DNA of 64,000 bases. Origin: Saturnia japonica (lineage: Eukaryota; Arthropoda; Insecta; Lepidoptera; Saturniidae). A program made the translations under genes and the position numbers. How positions within the stretch are numbered: position 1 is the first letter of the stretch; each line of letters opens with the position of its first letter. The stretch covers positions 7,158,930 through 7,222,929 of the forward strand of contig CM065325.1 of NCBI GenBank assembly GCA_033032175.1. The letters run 5' to 3'. Under the pieces are notes generated by a model. It was not told the origin of the DNA, did not search any database, and saw only the letters and a program-made list of their open reading frames with translations. Positions 26,901 to 38,900 of the stretch are shown piece after piece.

Positions 26901-29900
26901 CAGTTATGCAACGCATTAAATGTGATAATATTAATGCGAATGTGTTAGATAAAGTGTCGTTGTTATTGTATTTATTTAGCAAGAGAAATTTAGAACATTA
27001 CATAACTTGATTGCAGACATTTATTCGAATGATCGATTACGAAAATTAACTACTATTATTGATAACTTGTTTTTAACTGACTTAACTCGAAAGAGATTAT
27101 AATATATATCACAGCATTAAACGGGATTAAAACAGGCTCCGCGAGCTATGTCGACCAGTTATCTGCATAATCATTTCTGGTTTAAGTTGTTTAACCGTAT
27201 ATTTAGAACTTTTATTATATTTAATAATGGTTATTTTATGTTCCCATTGTCATTAATCTAAGCTTTATCCAGTACGGTTGACGTTTAGGCGAATACTGCT
27301 ATTGTATTGTTTTTTAATGATATAGGTATGCTATTCAACTAGCATTAGTAAATACAGTAAAGCCAATAATATTCATATATAAACTAAATCTAAAGTGACC
27401 AAATCTTATTTAAAATAATTTATTTAACTGCTTTCATGGAATCGGCTCGTAACGCTTTGGATTATATTTGAAAATTTTCATTTATTAAACAAGTTTTATT
27501 GTTTAGATGTTGTTTATTTTTAAGACACCGAGAAATGCTTGGTCATCCAAATATGCTAAATAAGCCAATGAGTATTAATCTAATCGGAGTACAAAGTTGT
27601 CATAGTTTATTTCTATAAAGTTATTTTAAGTCTGACATTCGAGAAGATTCAGAAAATTAGATACGACAAAAATAAATCGACCTTATGTCCTTTTAATCTA
27701 GACAAGGTTATGAACACAATATAATAATGTTATGCTTTATTATGGTCACGTTATTATATTTAACGCAGATTAATGTAAGAAGTAAATACATTTTTAAATT
27801 TAATTTTTCGTGGCTTCAAGTTATATTTTTAGAATGAATGAATATATTGTTATCGCGCCGAAATTATCGTTACTTTTCTTTAGTTGTAATTACATTTTGA
27901 TAAATAAAATTACCTGAGAACTTCTTTAAAAGTTATAGAACGGTCTATCCGAAGCATAATTGCTAAACTGTTGATTATAGTCGACTTTTTCCCTGTTAGT
28001 TATGTAAAATATCTACACTTCTGAGTAATAGTTGATACGGTGTCACCAAAAAGAATAACGATCACGGAGAAGTCAGTAGACTGTCGTTGTTGATATATCT
28101 GCCCACAACAGTCTCGACGATTTCGCTATCCATCTGATCCCAAAACAGTATCAAAGCAAACCATTATAAATCGTTTTCCTATTGATAAATTTTATTAAAA
28201 TATTGCAGATGACATTGTAGGAACTTTTTTAATTCTTTCTAGGTTAGTATTTAGCCACAATCTCACCTGATGTTAAGTGATGATGTGGCCAAGAATGATA
28301 ACACGCTCAGCCTAAGTAGTAGGTAGGACTGGCTTTCAAGTGCAGTCATCGGAACACACATATAGAGTTTGGTGACAGATTTTCAACTTGAGGGTTATAG
28401 CTAGCCAGGTGAGCATTAGAAAAATTGCCTACCACCATGCTATGGTTTCATCACGATGATTTCTTTCATCGAAAGCTTAGGCATTTTTGCAGGGATTCGA
28501 ACTCACGTCGATCGAACCGATGTCCATACACGCTACCACTGTGTCATCATTTGTTTTTTATATGTGAACTCTGTATTTAGATATGTATGTATGTATGAAC
28601 TATAAGGGAAAAGCAGAAAAAGAAACATATATCGTATTTAATTCGTTAAATTATACCAGAAGTGATATTTAATATTCCACTGTGTTGAGTCTTATTTATG
28701 TATAGTTTAAACTGTTCAATGGGGATTTCACAGTTTTTATTACGGTCGTCATTCGGTCGGATACGCTACTAGAAAAATTTGGTGAAAAAAAGTTTAATCG
28801 TATCTAACGCATGTTAAGAGTTACAGACTAACGAAGATTAATTATTAAAATTATTTCGGGTGCTATTTCTTAGGACAACTTGTGTTTATTGTCTATATTT
28901 TGCTTACATCCGGTTCTTCAAACTGAATCAATCAAATCTATCACTATCGTATATAAATGATCTCTGTGAATCACACAAATATGGAAACACCGATGTAGGA
29001 TATTTTATATCGATGTCAAAACAATGATATTTTAAAGTACGCAACATCGATGTTTTCAAGCTCACATCAACGTTTCTATAACATCGATAAAAATATAGAT
29101 CATTTCTATTTTAAAATGGTATTGTTATATTTAGAAAGATAGAAGAAAGATAAATGTTGTAAAGTCTTTATCAATATAAAATTAGATTTCCACTTTTGCT
29201 GGATAAATCAAGACTATTTCTTGTTTTTCAGAACAAACACACCAAGACACACCATGGAGTTCTCTGGCTTTTCTTTCCCTGAAGACACTCCATCCTATCC
29301 CTCAGGAACATGCTACCACAAGTACTTGAAATCGTTTGTTAAGAATTTCGGCTTAAATGAACATATTAATGTAAGTACCTAACTTTACTATAGACAGGGA
29401 TCTGGAAACGTGGGTGACATACCTGAATATTGAGCGATGTAAAACATCATTTTTAACCGAGGTCTCGAGTTAAAGATTTTGTTAGTGCCGGCGTGATTAG
29501 ATATTACCATTGAATTGAAATGTATCGTCGGGCAACTTTAAGTGTGTTGCTAAGCCTACATTTGAAAACCAATCCTGTTTTTTGAATAATTACTATGTTA
29601 CTATCCTCAGCCACTTAGGTGTTATTGGAATTAAATGGTAAATAATATAATATTTTTAATATATACCTGGTTATTTATGCACATCTAATACTATGTAGAT
29701 GTAAATTGCTTTTTTTTTTTGTCCACGGATTTTCCACGTATCCATTATGTTTTTAGAACGTCGGATACATTAGTTATTCAATACAACGCCAGAATTGTTG
29801 TGCTCTTGTACTTATGCTAAACGTGAATCAAATACCTGTATTAAATTATATTGATTATAAATGCTAAAATGCTAATAGTACAGCTTATATTTATTTCAGT

Positions 29901-32900
29901 GTAATGTAGTTTTTGTCCATATTATAATAAACTTATAGGCATGAGTAAAATTTTCAGGATATAATTGTCTAGGTCAAGGCTGCCCAATTAATTGAAGAGG
30001 TGGTAATTTAAAATGAATAGTCTTCAGTTTCACAATAGCGGGCGAGCATTATTTAGATGCCTTGACGAGCCACTTTATGACCCACGTCTTCGGTTTGGTC
30101 AGCCTTGGTCTAGGTGGAATTAGTGACCAAAAGAATCCAATCAACACGATCACGATAAGAGGCAACAAACCTTCACACGATCGTTTGAATTCAAAATAAG
30201 AGTAGCTTATATTGTACGTAACAAACCATCTGTTATAGGTACTTACTTATTATATTGTTATTTAATAAGTAAATTCAGAACTGTCGATCAAGCACAAAAG
30301 ACAATTGAATCTGAGACTTCTCTGCTAACAGTTATAGTGCTTATTACCACTACACCACGAGTCCTGAAATGACTATAAAGATCTTCGATTTCAATCTAAT
30401 TAATTATTCAATCTAAGAAACTGCTGTAGATGAATATTAAACTTATAATACTAATATTAAAAGGAGTCTTAAATTGTAACGTGAAACAAAACCACAATAA
30501 TAATTTTTAAATACCTGCGTGAGATCCTTATTTCAAGGCACGTCGATTAGCTATAGCAATAAATTGGGTAATTGATACATACCAATTTATCCACTCATTT
30601 GCAAGGCAAGCACGTTTTTAAATAGGTATTCTAACTTTGGGTTAAGAAATCTGATTGTATAACGCGTTGCTATTAATTGAAGATGCTTTATTTTCAAGAG
30701 CTCATTTCGTAGAATTGAATAACTCATTTAAAATACGTCTGGGATTTAAAGATATTCAAAATCAGAGGTATCAAGGTCTTGTTAAATTGTATTCTATTTG
30801 TTTTTGATTGTATTATATTAACTAATAACGCAAGAGTATTTTCATGTTTCACCTTATAATTATGTATTTGTGTTTACCGGTTTGTTAGTGTGCTTTTAAT
30901 TTGCGAACCAAATTTACAATATACGTAATTTTTTTTCTCTGACCAGGTTATGTGAGTAGCTATAGCACGGTGGTAGGAGATTTTATAATGTACGCTCGCT
31001 TGGTTAGCTATCATCCTTAAGTTTAAAATCTATCTTCAAACACTTATCAGTGTTTTCTGGCAACTGATGCGGATTTCTCCCTACTTGAACCAGCCTAACT
31101 GGTAGATTACCTCCACCTTTGAGAAGTTTGTGGCCAAATAACGTTGTGTTGTGTTCGTATGGTGAGTAAGGTTTCCAGACTTCTTGAGGAAGCTCAAGCT
31201 GTTCCAGCTCGGCAACGCGCAAGTGATATCTATATATCTATATTGTATATCTATACAAGCGTCCATAGGCTATCGTTGCCGCTTACGATCAGGCGGGCTG
31301 TGTGCTTGTTTGCCACCTTAGTGGTATAAATAAAAAAGATTCAGTCGAGAGCCAGACCCTTTACTCTAAGTTTAGCCAGACGACGTGTGATTAGAGTCAA
31401 ATGCTAAATTTATAATGGATTTATAAAGTACTGCTTTGTTAATCCCGCATTAATGTATTTGTTTTGTATTCTTAGATAAAGCGCATAGAATAATGATATA
31501 TCTTTAATTAGTATTGTATTTCTAGAAATCCATTCGAATTTCAATCAATCGAACTCGAATCAAATATGTGTACATATAACTGTGCGTACAACGATTTCGA
31601 ATTTACTCCTAGTCAATTAACATTTCTTATTGTTATATTAATGATGCCATCTTGTGAAAAATTCTTATAGCAAGGTTTAACGGATGTAAGTCTATATAAT
31701 TCACACATTATAAGCACGGATTATTATTAATCCACGGGTATTTCTATCTTAGTATACCTACTATTTATTTCAAATAAGTGAACTTATTCATAAAGTATCT
31801 CTTGCAATACGACTTGAAGAACGTGATGAGAATTTTTATGAATTGATTTGCTTTCACTTTATATAGTTTAAAAAAGAGTAAATTTAGAGAAAACATTAAA
31901 AACAAGGTCATCTACCTGGGCGTATATAGTTTCTGGTAGGCTTGCTACTTCAGCCATATTACATGCTAACGATGTTGACATAAGTATAACAAATATTACA
32001 GCCCTTAGGTATTTTTGGAATGATAATAAAAATAAAATAAAAGAGAAAACACTAAAATAAAGTCGTTCGCCTTGGCAGCCTATACATATTATACTTTTCT
32101 GGTAAGCGCGGAACAGGTATACTACTTCTTTCATATTGCTCCGTAGCTTTCCACACCGGGCCATGGCCCCCATGACCCCCGTGGCTCTAGGGTAAATAAG
32201 GCCCTGACTATGCTTAATAACATCGGATAAAGTACGGTCATTTTATCGACTCATTAAAAAAATTGTAACATAAACATAAGGGTATGTAATCTAAACTTCT
32301 CTTACGTCATAAGCTGTTAGTTACCTCTAGTGTACCTACTGACTGCAGTCTAGTCATATTTAATATGACGAATGAATAAAATTTTAAATTATTTTGTACG
32401 TCATGGTATTCCTTTTATTGGCTTCACAGTCGTTTATCCATTCATAAATTCTTATGTAAGAACTTGTTTAAAGAATATTAATATGTGCGAAGGTTCGTTT
32501 TTGTTGTATTGTTCATGTTCATAAATAATGAATTAAATAATTTTATCATTGAATTAAATAAGATGTGACTTGATTCAGATAGGCTATATAAGGAAAGTTG
32601 TTTGGCTTTTTGTGTGGGCTGACCCCAGTTGTGAAGGTCGAGGGAAACAAAGTCATAAAATTCTGTCAATGTTTTACATGTAGGTATTGCATAATTACAG
32701 TTGAATTGGTATGGATGCTTTAGAGGATTATTACACGTTTTGCGATGTCTAATAATATATTATTAGTAAAACGATTAGGCAGAATCAGGTTATACCATTG
32801 CCGGTCAAAAATGTACATTCTTTAATAGTAAATTTACAGCACTGTACCTAATGGTGAATAGGTACAATACAATCTATGTACAATCTGAGACATACTATCC

Positions 32901-35900
32901 ATTTAGTTAGATCCAATTTCGACAAAGAGGTCAACCGTCAAATCTAACTCGGCTGGGCAGCATTTGGGAAGCTATGTAACATCTTGTCGTCTAAGTACCG
33001 AAGTGTTTCAAGATGAATGTTTTAGACCAATGTGTTTTGCCTGTGAGGGGACCAGGGCTGGGACGTGGTCGCTAACAATGGGCCTCATAAGAAAGCTCAA
33101 CGTCACTCAAAGGGTAATGAGGAGGGGTATGCTGGGAGTTTCTCTACGTGATCGAATCAGAAATGAGAAGATCCGCAGAAGAACCAAAGTTAAAGACATA
33201 GCCCAAGAATAACTAAGCTTAAGTGGCAGTGGGCGGGGCTGGTAATTTGTAGAAAGGCTGGCCGATGGGTCCGAACTGTTCTCGAGTGGCGACCACGTAC
33301 CGGAAGACGCAACGTGGGCAGAACCGCCATAAGCTAGTCCAACAACCTGCTAAAAGTTTCGGGAAGCCGTGGACCAATCGTTGTGGCGATGTTTGGTGGA
33401 GGCCTATATACAGAAGTGGACGTCTTTCGGCTGAAATAATGATGATGAAAGTACAATCCAAAAACAATAGCGACTACCATGAGATTAGCCATCCATCGCC
33501 GTTTCTTGTTGTCATGCCGGCCTACAAGACTCACAGCAACTGCATATAGACTAACTTGTTTAGAAATACGATATAGAGAGGCATTGTTCAGGGTTTATCA
33601 CCATGTGCATGATCCCAGAACATGACACGTCTATACATGCCAGTATGGTTGGCGTTAAGCCTGATCTATGGTAGTCGCGATCCAGTCGAACACAATTGTC
33701 CGACAAACAAAACTAATTATTTCCGATATGTTAATATTGAGTTAGAGTTAGATTGCTTAGAAGGGAAGGTCAAATAACGGAAGAAAAATCTAGATACTAA
33801 ATAAGTATATACCAGACTATGAGTAATGGTATTTTTAGATCAATTGTTTGTTCAGGTCGAATAACTTTCCCATTGCAATCTTAAAAATGCTCTTAATAGT
33901 CAAAATTTTGTTTTTGCATAAAATTATATATTTGTTAGTAGTTCTATTGAAATATTGATTTAAGCCAGAGGAGCAATTACTTCTAAAGTATAAATGTCTT
34001 GGTTATAATTACAGTACAGGTTTTTCTTTTCTGAATAGTGACAATTAATTGCAGGTCCGAAGCTTAGTGACTTCAGTAAATTGGGCGGGAGACCACTGGA
34101 ACCTTACATATATTAAAACAGATACCAAGGACAGACATACAGAATCTTGCGACTTCATGGTTATTGCGAGTGGACAGTATAACGCTCCAAAGTGGCCAGA
34201 GATCGAAGGACTCGAAATTTTTGAAGGTTTCTTTTTCTCTAATTTGATAAATGTTTTCTTCAAAAATTTTAACGTAGGCTTTATTTTACATTCAATCAAA
34301 TAATAAATCATTTTATGTTATGATAAATTAATTAAGTTATTTAGGAAATTCGATATATACAGTTTACAAGACAATTTCTAAGAAAAAAGGAAACGAACTT
34401 CAATGTTTCTGAGGAGTTTCCTGTTGTATCCTCGAAGTTGAAAGTCGAATGCCAATGAAATTAAAGGGGTACTACTATTGAGGTATCCCCTTTCCAACGA
34501 AACAAGAATCATCCAAATCGGTTGATAAACAAAGAAGCTATGGTTGAATATCCATAAAAAAATATACATTCGAATTGATATCCTCAGTATTTTTTATAAG
34601 TCGATTAATAATAATAAAAAAAAAAATCATCAGAGACAAACATTTTAGTATTCCATGGATTCACCGTGCGGGTGCCGGATCCATCGTGTGGCAGAGAGAG
34701 GGAACACGAGCAGCCCCCGGGACTTGCAACCCAGGTGTAGGTTTAAGGGGCCCCCTTATGATGCACATCAGCGCTTACTTTGACTGCCCGCGATACCCTT
34801 CCTGCCAAGCCAGATTTAGCAAGAGCCTGTTAATGCTGATTTAGATACCTGTTCTATAATAGATATTACTGCGGTTCTCGACAGGCCGAGGTCTTTTAGC
34901 AAGTTATAGAGAGATAATAAAATATAATTTGTATTTTTCAGGAAATATGATACACAGTCACGATTATAAAGAGCCAGAACCATTTACAAATCGCAGAGTG
35001 CTTGTGGTAGGCGCCGGCGCTTCAGGCTTGGATATGGCTACGCACTTGTGTAATATCACCAGCAAGTTGGTGCACAGTCACCATTTGGTTTACAATCAAC
35101 CTAAATTTTCTGATACTTACGTGAAGAAGCCTGATATTATGGCATTCACTTCAACAGGAGCTATATTTCAGGATGGAACGTTTGAGGAACTTGACGATGT
35201 TATATTTTGTACAGGTAACTATAGCTACCGTAATAAAGGCTTCGATTTTTTATACAATGTTAGATCCTGTCAATCCTGTGCAAGGATCGACAGTACAAAC
35301 TCAAACACCACACCTGATTCTGCCGCAATGCGTGCATAATGTATTGCGCTTTAAAGGGTGTTTGTTGTTGGTAGCACACACTGGCATTTAATGAGTTCCT
35401 ACTCAGTTTTCAGAAGTAGCACACTATTTATCTATTGGTGGTGGTAGTAGTCAAGTTGTTTAGACCGGTGGAATGTCGATTCGATATCCACAGGTTCGAC
35501 CCCGGAATATACCAATGAGTTTTTCCGAATTCACACAAAACTAATTTAAATTGGTAAACCTATCAGCTGACGATAAAGGAAAATATTGCGAAGAAAACTG
35601 AAAACTTGGGAAATGTTTTTGTCGTACCATCGTATTTGGGGAAAAAAATAAAACTATGGATTTCTCGGCGTTTGAAATCGCCAAGACATCGTGGCCTGTG
35701 GCGTGCTGATAAAGCCCTTGCCTTTCCTTAGAAAGAGGCCTCGATGCCCAGTAGTGGGACACTTACAGGCTGGTATAATTATTGTTACTATCACTCGCCC
35801 TAAGCTCGAAATTGGACCAGTGACTTTTTGATCATAGACTATTTTCTGTTTGACATTTACAGTATTCATGAACCTAAACAATGAGTATTACTTTTCGTTT

Positions 35901-38900
35901 AGTGACAATGTCAATATGTTGGGGGGTCTAAGTTCAATGGCACTTGTCGGTTTAGGATTCGCAGTTTTAATTTAATATATTAGTAACAGATATTATAGAT
36001 AAATTTTAGCTTTCTGCACTCCTTCTCCATATAAACTTTAACCATGCCAAATCTCACAGTCTCCCGTACACGCAATAAGCTTAAAAAGGTACCAAAAGCT
36101 TTTGCTTCACGTATTAATATATAGATGACTGGTCTCAGGAATACAGTCCATTTGAGATCAGTTATTCATAGGTATAGCCTGCAGTGAGCAATTAACATAA
36201 GGTAGACTGCATTCATGTTTGCTATTTGATGCTTAAAAAAAAAACAATAAATTAGTTATGCACTGAATTCGTCTTTATTAGTTCTAGTTTTAACCCACTT
36301 TCTTTAACTTAATAATATAATGCAGGTTCTTTGGGTATCGGAGTTTTTTATTTGTATTTGTTTTTATATGTATTTTAAACAAGATTTTTTTTTTTCTAGG
36401 TTACAACTACAACCATCCTTTCTTATCAGAAAACACAGGTGTCACTGTGACGGGTAAATTTGTGCTGCCTCTGTACCAACAGCTGGTAAACATCAAACAT
36501 CCAAGTATGGTGTTCACGGGAATCTCCAAGCGAATTATTAACAGGGTTTTAGACGCGCAGGTATAGTGGTTCCAAGATATCGAAGCATGGCATAATGACT
36601 AAACTGTACTTTATGGCGAGCACAGTGCAATCCAATAACACCAGCAACTACCGTGGTATCTACAATCTATCGTTATTCGTCGCTGTTATGCTGGCCTGCT
36701 CAAATGTCTCTTTTTATTTGAAGGACTCCATGTTGCAGGAAGGGTACACTGGCCGGGAGACAGTTCCACAGCTTCACAGTACGGCAAAGTTAAGATGAAA
36801 TTCTTTGTTCGTGCCGAGATCGAGATTACTGTAAAGCTATGGCTCCGAAACCCCGCGCGTGTGGTTCTGTTATGAAAGGATGTAGAGTAGATTATACCTC
36901 TTAAACATATTCATCCAAAGGTTGCCTGGGAGAAATTGCTGTTTGCAATAACGCCACCCATTGGTCTAATCACATAATTTTAACGTTCCATTGCATCTGT
37001 AATAAATAATGTTTAAGTAAATAAGAGAGAATTAGGTTGAACAGCTTTTCAGAACGCTCGCCATGATACAGATTTTTCTATATAGAATACAAGGGTTTCA
37101 TCAGGTACGGGGAAAGGGAGCAGCATATCCCTCTTCCACCTAGCAGGGTATAGGTAACTTGAATGCTGACTGCCTCAACTCGCAAGTAATGCAAATACTC
37201 CAGCATTACTTGTAACACTCTAGTTAGAAAAATAGGTGTTGCTCTTGAAACTTGAAGATATTTTGTGATGGAGTTTCAAACCCTATAAACCCTACAGAAG
37301 ATCGAAGCCATATAATCTTGTTTTGTGTTTCTGCGGCGGGTGGGAATTCAAGAGCTCATTAGGAAAGAGTGCTTCAAGGTCAGCAACGCGCTAGTCTTAC
37401 AAGCATCTATAAACTATGGCAGCCGCTTACCATTAGGCGGGTCATATGCTTAAAATAATATTTCTAGAGAAGGCAATGCTGACGCGAGGTACACTTAAAG
37501 TTAGTTAATCCCCGTTTTGAATAAAATCCTGACTCGTTGATAGAATGACTAATGACAATATTTGTAAACACCGTTGCAATTATTTTTGAAGATCAAAAGT
37601 ATCTATTTATTACGTTTCTTTAATAGGGTGAATACGCAGCTGCGTTGGCTTCAGGTAAATTTAAATTGCCATCTCAAGAACAAATGTTAAAGAGTTGGCT
37701 CGATCACGTTCACAATATTCAATCAAAAGGAATGAAGATTATTGATGTAAATGTCATTGGTGATATGGTGAGTATCCGATGTTCAACTAGTTAGATGTAA
37801 AAGCTAAAGAAGTTTTCACTTTAAAAATATTAGGACAGGTATTCCTTAAATCGAACAGGATTTAATATTATTAGTATCTGACACTCACCGGCCTCTGCTC
37901 TGGCCGTCTCCCGCTGTTTCTTATCACAAGTAAAACCTAACCTAACCCAGTCACATCTTCCGTGAATTGATCTTTTTGGTTTATCTATTCGGGTTAGGTT
38001 AGGTTTGACTTGTGACAAGAAACAGCGGGAAGTGACCGCGGCTGTGGTCGACGGGCGCTAGGTGCGACATTTACGGAGCCTTTGGGGTAAAAACGAAGAT
38101 TTTCCAACTTTTTCAGAATTAGTGAATCTTAGTACTAACGGAAAATCTTAGGATTTACTTTAGTTCGGGCTTTTACAGTAACATATACCTGTACTAATAA
38201 AATATTTGTTTGTTTTCTATGCCTGTGTCAGTTCTTGTAACATAAATTATGTGAAAATGATGTTATTTTAAAAGCAACCCGATCGAGTTTTTTGTCAACT
38301 CTTCTCAATGATTGGAATGTTTTTCGAACCGGTGGTATTCGTAGAATTTTTGATATTCATAAGTGACTTCTTAGGGACTAAATTAAATAAAGTGTATTCG
38401 ATTTCGGTTGCTATATAATTGTTAAGGTGGGTCTAGTGGGTCTAGTATAAGTTTTAATAGTTTTGAAATAACATCAATTCTTTAGTTTTCTTATTCATAA
38501 ATTTACCAAATACGCGGTACAGGAAATAAAACACGTATCTTAATATAAGAATGCTATCGACCCTTATTAGAGCCCCGGATCTTAGAAAATCCAAGTAGAA
38601 AAACATCATCCATAAATACTTTAAAAAGATCTTAAAATATTATAATAGGTATTCAATATAGTTAGTGTTCCAGTTTTTATATTTTGATCATCCTTTTATT
38701 TGTCCATTACTACCACATACGTGAGTGTTAAGAATATAGTTCAGAAACCTATTGTTATAACATAATATAATAATGTAATTAAATTTTCTCAGTATATGAT
38801 TGATTACGTTTTTCCCAGAAAGAGCGCTGCTTGAGAAACTTGAAGTAAATATAATTTTTCATAACAATTAAGTCTCAAACCTTGGCCTTCATATCAATTA

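Larger units (their letters stand above)
23090..29231 (+). other. intron 2 of FMO gene 1
   Basis: Bounded by gtttgt and ttttcag. It holds one arm of an inverted repeat, a tandem repeat, a short coding-like block, and SINEs, each listed separately. The remaining 26-28 kb part is AT-rich sequence with nothing recognised. Confidence 0.6.
29371..34054 (+). other. intron 3 of FMO gene 1
   Basis: Bounded by gtaagt and ttgcag. It contains a partial SINE, a family B copy, the right inverted-repeat arm, a degenerate tandem repeat and a LINE fragment, listed separately. The rest has no supported coding sequence. Confidence 0.6.

Noticed and set aside
33219..33549. Open frames on both strands at 33219-33549
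   Set aside because: They are shadows of the degraded LINE tail, which reads coherently only in broken plus-strand frames.
34049..34303. Reading the FMO exon at 34055 through its donor to 34303
   Set aside because: Residues after 34226 are intron-like, and joining at the GT at 34227 restores the FMO signature with the next exon.
35173..35391. Open frame overlapping the end of FMO exon 5
   Set aside because: It is a shifted-frame shadow and intron sequence; the gtaact donor at 35215 is well supported.
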